A DNA stretch of 7,322 nt from NCBI GenBank assembly GCA_002322865.1, contig DCOH01000051.1, forward strand, positions 644 to 7,965, written 5' to 3'. The DNA comes from Sphingobacterium sp. UBA1575 (GTDB taxonomy: Bacteria > Bacteroidota > Bacteroidia > Sphingobacteriales > Sphingobacteriaceae). Made by a program: the position numbers and the translations under genes. Below, piece after piece: positions 1 to 5,509 of the stretch; the stretch's first letter is position 1, and each line of letters opens with the position of its first letter. The notes under the pieces were generated by a model. It was not told the DNA's origin. It did not search any database and saw only the letters and a list, made by a program, of their open reading frames with translations.

Positions 1-317
1 TTCAGGATACAGGAATTGTAAGAAACAAATTAAAAGTATTAGCCGCTATAAGCAATGCAAAACTATTTATGGAACTTCAGAAAGAATTTGGAAGTTTCTA
101 TAATTATATCTCAACTTATACCAACGGTGAAAGAATTATAAACACCTGGGAACATCACACAGAAGCACCTGCTACAACGGCTTTATCGGATGCGATTAGC
201 AAAGATTTGAAAAAGAGAGGGTTCAAATTTCTGGGGTCAACAGTAGTTTATTCCCATTTGCAGGCAACCGGAGTTGTAGATGACCATATAGAAAGTTGTT
301 TTGTAAGGAATAATTAA
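1..317 (+). CDS. tag: DNA-3-methyladenine glycosylase I, C-terminal part (5' end outside window)
   Basis: Tag excises 3-methyladenine from alkylated DNA in base-excision repair in the cytoplasm. The frame is open from the left edge (first full codon at 3), giving 104 visible residues. The family is about 185-190 aa, so roughly 80 N-terminal residues lie outside. Recognition rests on family-typical blocks: DTGIVRNKLKVLAAISNA near the left edge, the EFGSF segment, then DAISKDLKKRGFKFLGSTVV and the tail VVDDHIESC. That tail keeps the His-x3-Cys pair (His at 285-287, Cys at 297-299) matching the C-terminal zinc ligands of E. coli Tag (His175/Cys179). The other two ligands would be in the missing N-terminus. 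The internal ATG at 69 is not the real start, because conserved sequence continues upstream of it in frame. The gene converges on the CBS-domain gene. Confidence 0.93.
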   Translation, partial: QDTGIVRNKLKVLAAISNAKLFMELQKEFGSFYNYISTYTNGERIINTWEHHTEAPATTALSDAISKDLKKRGFKFLGSTVVYSHLQATGVVDDHIESCFVRNN

Positions 318-340
318 AAGAAACTATTATAATTGGAGAA

Positions 341-409
341 TAAGAGGCTGTCCTGAATGATTAAAGGTATTTCGATATGGCTCGATATTATATTTAGGAC
401 AACCTCTTA
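341..409. repeat. Long imperfect inverted repeat between convergent genes
   Basis: The arms TAAGAGGCTGTCCT (341-354) and AGGACAACCTCTTA (396-409) are complementary with one C/A mismatch. Pairing continues inward through 355-358 with 392-395 by one G/T wobble and three A-T pairs, giving about 18 paired positions around a loop of about 33 nt. The element starts 24 nt after the tag stop and 15 nt after the CBS-gene stop, so it could act as a shared terminator for the convergent genes. Neither side has a T-tract, so it is not a standard intrinsic terminator. The loop carries a short direct repeat, TCGATAT, at 372-378 and 382-388. A small transposon-derived (MITE-like) relic is an alternative. The structure is seen directly; both functions are inference. 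Confidence 0.7.
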
Positions 410-424
410 GCTATTACAGTTGTA

Positions 425-853
425 TTAGTACTGCTCTAATAAGTAATTTAAAATATCAGTGGTGGTTACAATTCCTTTTATTTCATCATGATCTACCACA
501 GGAATTGAATGAAAGCTTTGCTGGGCTAAAATTTCAACCACCTCTTTAATTGTAGTCTCTGTGTTTACCGTTAAAGGAGCTTTTGTCGTAATCTGCGGAA
601 TGCTAAACATATCGTAAACAACTGTGGAAACAGAAGCATCTCCTGCTTCATCCGAATCATCCACATCTGCATAACTTATCTTTAATAAGTCGGAATAACT
701 GAGCATACCTAATAGTTTCAGATTTTCAACAACGGGAATATGTCTGATATTATTCTTTTTGAATAGTTTTTCAGCTTCATATAACGATTGTTTCGGATTA
801 AGAGTGATAAGCTCTTTGGACATAATTTGGGATACGGGAACTCTTTGTTTCAT
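425..853 (-). CDS. Small protein with two CBS domains
   Basis: The 142-aa soluble protein consists of little more than a CBS (Bateman) pair. CBS1 spans about residues 8-60 (opening IMSKELITLNP, with IRHIPVVE and GMLSYSDLL). CBS2 spans about 80-140 (FHSIPVVD and GIVTTTDIL). An acidic linker around 62-73 (DVDDSDEAGD) joins them. CBS pairs typically bind adenosine ligands such as AMP, ATP or SAM and act as sensor modules. With no catalytic domain attached, this one probably works as a ligand sensor or a regulator of a partner, which cannot be named from sequence. The start is the ATG at 853-851, preceded by an A-rich leader without a strong Shine-Dalgarno. A good promoter lies at 920-950, so the gene is probably monocistronic on this strand. 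The domain call is firm; the role is unknown. Confidence 0.92.
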   Translation of the reverse strand: MKQRVPVSQIMSKELITLNPKQSLYEAEKLFKKNNIRHIPVVENLKLLGMLSYSDLLKISYADVDDSDEAGDASVSTVVYDMFSIPQITTKAPLTVNTETTIKEVVEILAQQSFHSIPVVDHDEIKGIVTTTDILNYLLEQY

Positions 854-890
854 AATTATTTCTTTAATTTAATTTCGATAAATTGACAGA

Positions 891-911
891 TAATAAAGGG
901 CCCTTTTATTA
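891..911. promoter_or_regulatory. GGGCCC-centred palindrome in the CBS-gene leader
   Basis: AAAGGGCCCTTT (895-906) is a perfect 12-bp palindrome. It extends outward to TAATAAA on the left and TTTATTA on the right with one extra T. It lies just downstream of the predicted transcription start of the CBS gene (about 913-914), within the 5' untranslated region. That suits a repressor operator or a leader hairpin. The symmetry is seen; the function is inferred. Confidence 0.45.
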
Positions 912-919
912 ATCCTTCT

Positions 920-950
920 TAAAGATAGCCTGAAAAACAGGCATTGCAAA
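920..950 (-). promoter_or_regulatory. Bacteroidetes-type promoter for the CBS-domain gene
   Basis: Read on the minus strand, TTTG (950-947) is followed by exactly 19 nt and then TATCTTTA (927-920). The Bacteroidetes housekeeping consensus is TTTG-N19-TAnnTTTG, so only the last base of the -7 box differs. The start of transcription would fall near 913-914, leaving a leader of about 60 nt before the ATG at 853. The spacer holds an inverted repeat, GCCTG-AAAAA-CAGGC (928-942 on the plus strand), which could be an operator. Confidence 0.65.
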
Positions 951-963
951 AAAACTACTTATG

Positions 964-982
964 ATATATTTCAGAAATATAT
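964..982. promoter_or_regulatory. Perfect 19-bp palindrome upstream of the CBS-gene promoter
   Basis: ATATATTTCAGAAATATAT is a perfect odd-length palindrome centred on A973, with a TTTC-n-GAAA core. Its centre is about 59-60 bp upstream of the predicted transcription start of the CBS gene, a usual distance for an activator site. The whole tract is AT-rich, which raises the odds of chance symmetry. The regulator, if any, is unknown. Confidence 0.4.
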
Positions 983-1034
983 ATCACTATGTTTCTTTAG
1001 TTATTTTCAGTTTGACGATGTAACTTAGTAGAAG

Positions 1035-1069
1035 CAATACGATATTTCACGAATATATTTTTCGTATTG
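1035..1069 (+). other. Stem-loop preceding the terminator-like hairpin
   Basis: CAATACGA (1035-1042) pairs perfectly with TCGTATTG (1062-1069) around a 19-nt AT-rich loop. An alternative small stem, ATATT/AATAT, lies at 1042-1046 and 1052-1056. The element ends 9 nt before the terminator-like hairpin at 1079. Together the two look like the folded 3' part of a short transcript or a leader. Only the pairing is seen. Confidence 0.4.
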
Positions 1070-1078
1070 AGAGAATCC

Positions 1079-1113
1079 TGGTCCTGATATCAATAAAATA
1101 TCAGGGCCATTTT
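1079..1113 (+). terminator. Terminator-like hairpin upstream of the HesB-type gene
   Basis: TGGTCCTGATAT (1079-1090) pairs with ATATCAGGGCCA (1098-1109), a 12-bp stem with one T-G wobble and a 7-nt loop. TTTT (1110-1113) follows, then GTTG. The T-run is short, so termination efficiency is uncertain. On the minus strand there is no T-run, so the orientation is rightward. It sits 92 nt before the Fe-S gene start. It either ends an unannotated rightward transcript or acts as an attenuator for that gene. Confidence 0.5.
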
Positions 1114-1127
1114 GTTGAGAACAAAAT
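1109..1127. repeat. Perfect short inverted repeat next to the terminator-like stem
   Basis: ATTTTGTT (1109-1116) and AACAAAAT (1120-1127) are perfect complements around GAG. The left arm contains the T-run of the 1079-1109 hairpin, so in RNA the two structures would compete for those bases, sharing A1109 and sequestering the U-run. That arrangement suits a switchable terminator or an operator over the candidate promoter. The function is inferred. Confidence 0.4.
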
Positions 1128-1146
1128 TCCAGAGAAGATTTATTTG
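1115..1146 (+). promoter_or_regulatory. Weak promoter candidate for the HesB-type gene
   Basis: TTG (1115-1117), 21 nt, then TTTATTTG (1139-1146). This keeps the TTTG end of the Bacteroidetes -7 box but has TT in place of the leading TA. Transcription would start near 1153, giving a leader of about 50 nt. It lies directly after the terminator-like hairpin, as expected for a separate transcription unit. The match is modest and the spacing is at the upper limit. Confidence 0.3.
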
Positions 1147-1205
1147 AAGAAAAGAAACTTTATATTAAATAGCTAGAAGCCTTTTAAAAAGCTGTTGACA
1201 AAAAT

Positions 1206-1553
1206 ATGAGAATACTGTATTGTACTTATGACAAGATAGAGAATGATGAGAGTGAAAAAGAGCTTAAAAAACTGATTGATCAACAAGAAATCTCCGAAGA
1301 CTTCGGGCTTCGTGTTGGTGTAGAAGGTGGTGGTTGTTCCGGCATGAGCTATATGTTGGGCTTTGACCAAAAGAAAGAGGGAGATTCGGAATACCTGGTG
1401 AATGGCATCCGTTTGTTCATGAACAAAGCACATGGCCTTTACCTAGCCGGAATGGAAATCGATTTCAAATCCGGATTAGATGCCCGTGGCTTCACCTTCA
1501 ACAACCCCAATGCCACCAGTACTTGTGGCTGCGGCAGTAGTTTCAGCGCATAA
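1206..1553 (+). CDS. A-type iron-sulfur cluster carrier (HesB/IscA/SufA family)
   Basis: A-type carriers hold Fe-S clusters and pass them to client apoproteins in the cytoplasm. The 115-aa product carries all three expected cysteines: C44 in GVEGGGCSGMSY, and C107 and C109 in the C-terminal TCGCGSSF motif. The block GFTFNNPNA preceding the CGC pair is also typical. The length is slightly above the usual 105-110 aa. The first 15 or so residues (MRILYCTYDKIENDE) do not resemble the common family N-terminus; similarity becomes convincing from about residue 17. The ATG at 1206 is the only good start, because an in-frame stop lies at 1185-1187. No Shine-Dalgarno is evident. An intrinsic terminator follows, so the gene is probably monocistronic. 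No suf or isc neighbours are visible, so which A-type subclass it belongs to is undecided. Confidence 0.93.
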   Translation: MRILYCTYDKIENDESEKELKKLIDQQEISEDFGLRVGVEGGGCSGMSYMLGFDQKKEGDSEYLVNGIRLFMNKAHGLYLAGMEIDFKSGLDARGFTFNNPNATSTCGCGSSFSA

Positions 1554-1572
1554 AAACACGAATAAAGAATAT

Positions 1573-1597
1573 AAATGCTCCGATAGGGGCATTTTTT
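1573..1597 (+). terminator. Intrinsic terminator of the HesB-type gene
   Basis: AAATGCTCC (1573-1581) pairs with GGGGCATTT (1586-1594) around the tetraloop GATA, with one T-G wobble. A six-T run (1592-1597) overlaps the stem base. It begins 19 nt after the stop codon and separates this gene from ileS. Confidence 0.85.
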
Positions 1598-1650
1598 ATG
1601 TGCTTTTAATTCATTAAATTAGCGACCTTAAAATTTAGAATAGGAATTTG

Positions 1651-4600
1651 ATGTACAAGGAATATAAGCAGTTAAATCTATCAGAGATCGGCAAAGAAGT
1701 ATTGAAACGTTGGGAAAACGAAAATATATTCGAAAAAAGTATTTCCAATCGCCCTGCCAGCAAACCATACACCTTTTATGAAGGACCACCTTCGGCCAAT
1801 GGGATGCCCGGCATTCACCATGTGATGGCGCGTGCGATCAAGGATATTTTCTGTCGTTATAAAACCTTGAAAGGCTTCCAGGTAAAACGTAAAGGAGGTT
1901 GGGATACCCATGGTCTTCCGATCGAACTAGCAGTGGAAAAAACCTTGGGAATCACCAAAGAGGATATCGGCAAAAAAATCTCTGTAGAAGAGTACAACGA
2001 TGCCTGTCGCAAGGAAGTCATGAAGTACACCGATGTATGGAACGACCTAACCTTGAAAATGGGGTATTGGGTAGATCTGGAAAACCCGTACATCACCTAC
2101 CAGAACGAATATATCGAGACCCTTTGGTTCTTATTGAAAGATTTGTACAAAAAAGGGCTTTTATACAAAGGCTATACCATCCAGCCATATTCTCCGGCAG
2201 CAGGTACAGGCTTGAGTTCGCACGAGCTGAACCAACCCGGCACCTATAAGGATGTAAAAGATACCACCATCGTTGCGGAATTCAGGTTGGATAAACAACA
2301 GATTCATCCGATGTTGGACAGTTTAGTGGAATCTCCAGAGGAAGATGTCGCATTCATCGCCTGGACCACTACGCCATGGACCCTACCAAGCAACACCGCA
2401 TTGGTTGTTGGAAAGAATATCGATTATGTAAAAATCCGCACCTTCAACCAGTATACCGGTCTTCCTGTATCGGTTATTCTGGCGAAAGCATTGATCCCGA
2501 AACACTTCAAGGCTGAAGGCCAACAGGTGTCCTTCCAGGACTATAGCTTAGGTGATAAAGTTATCCCTTGGGAAATCGCAGCAGAATTCAAAGGGGAAGA
2601 ACTTGCGGGATTGAGATACCATCAATTGATGCCATACATCAGCTCCGAAGAATTGCTTGACAAAGCCTTCCGCGTGATCATTGGCGATTTTGTAACCACG
2701 GAAGATGGTACTGGTATCGTTCATGCTGCACCAACTTATGGTGCCGATGACTTTAGGGTAGCCCGAGAAAATGGGGTGCCTGCCATCATGGTAAAAGATG
2801 AGTTCGGAAAAGATGTTCCTACCGTAGACAAAACCGGTCGTTTTGTAAAGGAAGTAACTGATTTTGCTGGCCGATTCGTGAAGGAAGAATACTATTCGGC
2901 AGAAGAAAGAGCCGATAAGGATTTCCGCCCTACGGATGTATTGATCGCCATCAAACTGAAAGAAGACAACAAGGCATTTGATGTCAAAAAATATGAGCAC
3001 ACCTATCCTCACTGTTGGAGAACGGATAAACCGGTACTTTACTATCCTTTGGATAGCTGGTTCATCAAAACGACCGCACGTAAGGAAGAATTGGTTGCTC
3101 TCAACAAAACCATCAACTGGAAACCTGAAGCTACGGGTTCAGGACGTTTCGGAAACTGGTTGGAAAACCTGGTCGATTGGAACCTTTCCCGTTCTCGTTA
3201 CTGGGGTACTCCACTTCCAATCTGGAGAAGTGAGGATGAAAACGAAGAGATCTGCGTGGGATCCATGCCGGAATTGAAATCTTTGTTGGAGGCTTCCCTA
3301 TCGACTGATGTGCTTTCAGCAGATGAAAAAAGAGTGAACAAGGCCTATCTGGATAAATTCGGTACGGATGAATTGGATCTGCACCGTCCTTATGTGGATG
3401 ATATCATCCTGGTATCAGAAGGCGGTCAGAAATTATACCGTGAACCCGACTTGATCGATGTATGGTTTGATTCTGGAGCCATGCCTTATGCCCAATGGGG
3501 ATTAGACTATGATAAATTGGCGAAAGGTGATCCTCAGCCGTTTAAAGACGAATATTTCTCTGCTTTCCCAGCCGATTTTATTGCCGAGGGGGTAGATCAA
3601 ACACGTGGATGGTTCTTTACCCTTCACGCGATATCGACCATGTTCAAAAATTCAGTAGCCTTCAAAAATGTCGTTTCGAACGGCTTGGTACTGGACAAGA
3701 ATGGTAATAAAATGTCCAAACGCCTAGGTAATGGTGTGGATCCATTTGCGACCATCGAAAAATACTCTGCGGATGCAACCCGTTGGTACATGATCAGCAA
3801 TGCTGCTCCATGGGACAACCTGAAATTCAATGAGGAAGGATTGGATGAAGTACGCCGTAAATTCTTCGGTACGCTTTACAATACCTATGCCTTCTTCGCC
3901 TTATATGCCAACATCGATAAATTCAGTTATGCTGAACCGGATATCGCTATCCAGGATCGTCCAGAGATCGATAGATGGATCATCTCTTTATTGAACAGTT
4001 TGAGCAAAGAGGTGGATGAATTCTATGCCGATTACGAACCGACCAAAGCGGCACGTGCGATACAGACTTTCGTGGATGAGCATTTGAGTAACTGGTATGT
4101 ACGTTTATGTCGTCGTCGTTTCTGGAAAGGCGAATATAGTCAGGATAAGATCTCGGCCTATCAGACCCTTTATACCTGTTTGGATACGATTGCCAAATTG
4201 ATGGCACCTATATCGCCATTCTTTGCAGATCAACTGTATCTGGATCTTAACGCAGCTACGAAAAAAGAAAACTTCGAATCGGTACATTTAGCAGATTATC
4301 CAGCATACCATGCTGATCTGGTAGACAAAGATCTGGAAGAGCGTATGGCTTTGGCACAAGATATCTCTTCTTTGACCTTATCCCTACGTAAAAAGACAGG
4401 TATCAATGTTCGTCAACCTTTAGGAAAGATCATGGTTCCGGTATTGGACAATTCCTTCCAGGAAAAGGTGGAGAAAGTAAAAGATTTGATACTTTCCGAA
4501 ACGAACATCAAAAACCTGGAGTTCATTACCGATACGACCGGCATCATCAAGAAAAAGGTAAAACCTAACTTTAAGGTCTTGGGTGCTAAGGTCGGAAAAG

Positions 4601-5064
4601 ATATGAAAGCAGTAACAGCGGCTATTCAGGCATTGGATGCCCAACAGTTGAACGAACTGGAAATACAAGGTCAAATCCAGCTTCCAGGTACTGCCTACAG
4701 CATTACTACAGAGGATGTGGAAATTATTGCCGAGGATGTAGAAGGATGGCAAGTGGCAAATTTAGGTCGTTTAACTGTGGCTTTGGACATCCATATCAAC
4801 CAAGAATTAAAAGAGGAAGGCCTTGCTCGTGAGCTGATTAATCGCATCCAGAACTTAAGAAAAGACAAAGGATTTGAAGTGACCGACCGTATAAATGTAA
4901 CTATTAGTCAAAATACTGAAATTCAAGAAGCTGTACAAAATAATTTCTCGTATATTTGTACGGAAATTTTAGCCAACAGTCTTAAAATCGACGGTACACT
5001 GGCAAATGGAGACACCGTTGAGATTAATGGAGAGAATTTATTGCTACTAATAGAAAAAATTTAA
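1651..5064 (+). CDS. ileS: Isoleucyl-tRNA synthetase, long form with GIHH in place of HIGH
   Basis: IleRS charges tRNA-Ile with isoleucine using ATP and hydrolyses mischarged valine. The 1137-aa protein is complete. The class I catalytic signature near the N-terminus reads PGIHHVMA, so the HIGH tetrapeptide is GIHH (residues 54-57). The second signature is KMSKR (687-691). The CP1 editing domain shows WTTTPWTLPSNT (238-249) and GTGIVHAAPTYGADDF (353-368), keeping the acidic D366/D367 needed for proofreading. The anticodon-binding domain includes DRWIISLLNSL (from 774) and NWYVRLCRRRFW (from 814). The C-terminal extension, with QELKEEGLAREL from 1051, resembles the eukaryote-like IleRS2 class and lacks a cysteine zinc cluster. 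I chose the ATG at 1651 over the adjacent in-frame TTG at 1648; AGGA lies just upstream. The dksA-like gene follows after 3 nt, so the two are probably cotranscribed. No clear promoter is visible between 1598 and 1650. Confidence 0.98.
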   Translation: MYKEYKQLNLSEIGKEVLKRWENENIFEKSISNRPASKPYTFYEGPPSANGMPGIHHVMARAIKDIFCRYKTLKGFQVKRKGGWDTHGLPIELAVEKTLGITKEDIGKKISVEEYNDACRKEVMKYTDVWNDLTLKMGYWVDLENPYITYQNEYIETLWFLLKDLYKKGLLYKGYTIQPYSPAAGTGLSSHELNQPGTYKDVKDTTIVAEFRLDKQQIHPMLDSLVESPEEDVAFIAWTTTPWTLPSNTALVVGKNIDYVKIRTFNQYTGLPVSVILAKALIPKHFKAEGQQVSFQDYSLGDKVIPWEIAAEFKGEELAGLRYHQLMPYISSEELLDKAFRVIIGDFVTTEDGTGIVHAAPTYGADDFRVARENGVPAIMVKDEFGKDVPTVDKTGRFVKEVTDFAGRFVKEEYYSAEERADKDFRPTDVLIAIKLKEDNKAFDVKKYEHTYPHCWRTDKPVLYYPLDSWFIKTTARKEELVALNKTINWKPEATGSGRFGNWLENLVDWNLSRSRYWGTPLPIWRSEDENEEICVGSMPELKSLLEASLSTDVLSADEKRVNKAYLDKFGTDELDLHRPYVDDIILVSEGGQKLYREPDLIDVWFDSGAMPYAQWGLDYDKLAKGDPQPFKDEYFSAFPADFIAEGVDQTRGWFFTLHAISTMFKNSVAFKNVVSNGLVLDKNGNKMSKRLGNGVDPFATIEKYSADATRWYMISNAAPWDNLKFNEEGLDEVRRKFFGTLYNTYAFFALYANIDKFSYAEPDIAIQDRPEIDRWIISLLNSLSKEVDEFYADYEPTKAARAIQTFVDEHLSNWYVRLCRRRFWKGEYSQDKISAYQTLYTCLDTIAKLMAPISPFFADQLYLDLNAATKKENFESVHLADYPAYHADLVDKDLEERMALAQDISSLTLSLRKKTGINVRQPLGKIMVPVLDNSFQEKVEKVKDLILSETNIKNLEFITDTTGIIKKKVKPNFKVLGAKVGKDMKAVTAAIQALDAQQLNELEIQGQIQLPGTAYSITTEDVEIIAEDVEGWQVANLGRLTVALDIHINQELKEEGLARELINRIQNLRKDKGFEVTDRINVTISQNTEIQEAVQNNFSYICTEILANSLKIDGTLANGDTVEINGENLLLLIEKI

Positions 5065-5067
5065 AGT

Positions 5068-5451
5068 ATGGGAAACACAGAGAAAACAAGGTACAGTGAT
5101 GCTGAATTACAGGAGTTTAAAGCAATAATTCTTGAGAAGTTACGTATTGCCAAAGAGGAATTATCCTCGTTGACCAAATCATTGAGCAACAGCAATGCGA
5201 ACGGCACTGATGATACAGCAGGGACTTACAAAACATTGGAAGATGGATCGGCAACATTGGAAAAAGAGCAGATCAACCAACTGGCAGCACGTCAGAAAAA
5301 ATTCATCGATAACCTAGAGGCAGCTCTAGTGCGCATCGAAAACAAAACCTACGGCATCTGTAGAGAGACTGGAAAGCTTATCCAAAAAGAAAGATTGAAA
5401 GCAGTACCTCATACTACCTTAAGTATCGAGGCAAAAAACAAACAATATTAA
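5068..5451 (+). CDS. DksA/TraR-family protein with degenerate zinc finger
   Basis: DksA/TraR proteins bind the RNA polymerase secondary channel and modulate transcription, often together with ppGpp. The 127-aa product has a helical, probably coiled-coil N-terminal part (about 10-90) and the family C-terminal module YGICRETGKLIQKERL followed by AVPHTTLSIEAK. The four zinc-cysteine positions are C98, T101, S119 and A122. The spacing matches E. coli DksA (18 residues between the second and third), but three of the four cysteines are gone, so it should not bind zinc in the canonical way. At the coiled-coil tip the DxxDxA motif of E. coli is not conserved; acidic E58/D59 lie near the equivalent place. 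The gene starts 3 nt after ileS and ends before a strong terminator. The family call is firm; whether it regulates RNA polymerase is unproven. Confidence 0.88.
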   Translation: MGNTEKTRYSDAELQEFKAIILEKLRIAKEELSSLTKSLSNSNANGTDDTAGTYKTLEDGSATLEKEQINQLAARQKKFIDNLEAALVRIENKTYGICRETGKLIQKERLKAVPHTTLSIEAKNKQY

Positions 5452-5467
5452 GCGAAAGATTAAAAAC

Positions 5468-5502
5468 AAATGGTCTTTGTAATTGCGCAAAGACCATTTT
5501 TT
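5468..5502 (+). terminator. Strong intrinsic terminator of the ileS-dksA-like unit
   Basis: AAATGGTCTTTG (5468-5479) pairs perfectly with CAAAGACCATTT (5488-5499) around an 8-nt loop. A six-T run (5497-5502) overlaps the stem base. It starts 16 nt after the dksA-like stop. It ends only 7 nt before the lspA start codon, leaving almost no room for a separate lspA leader. Confidence 0.88.
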
Positions 5503-5509
5503 ATGTACT

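Larger units (their letters stand above)
854..1205. other. 352-bp divergent intergenic region rich in dyad symmetry
   Basis: No credible protein gene lies here. The region holds the promoter of the CBS gene (920-950), palindromes at 891-911 and 964-982, stem-loops at 1035-1069 and 1079-1109, an inverted repeat at 1109-1127 and a weaker promoter candidate for the Fe-S gene at about 1115-1146. The terminator-like hairpin at 1079-1113 reads rightward although no annotated rightward gene precedes it in this gap. The region may therefore contain a small RNA ending near 1113, or an attenuator in a long leader of the Fe-S gene. Individual elements are listed separately. Confidence 0.6.

Noticed and set aside
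961..1023. A 20-codon open frame (ATG at 961, stop TAA at 1021) upstream of the terminator-like hairpin, as a possible leader peptide
   Set aside because: It has no Shine-Dalgarno and no run of one amino acid as in classic attenuators, and it overlaps the AT-rich palindrome at 964-982. Short frames like this are expected by chance.
1173..1433. Open frame on the minus strand opposite the HesB-type gene
   Set aside because: It covers a well-supported conserved gene on the other strand, and its product shows no recognisable motif. The same holds for the antisense frames within ileS, lspA and the peptidase gene.
1648..1650. TTG at 1648 as the ileS start
   Set aside because: It directly precedes an ATG in the same frame, and the protein from the ATG matches the expected IleRS beginning.
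5483..5509. Extension of lspA to the in-frame TTG at 5483
   Set aside because: It would start inside the terminator loop and add polar residues (MRKDHFLCT) before a normal LspA N-terminus. The ATG at 5510 is far better.
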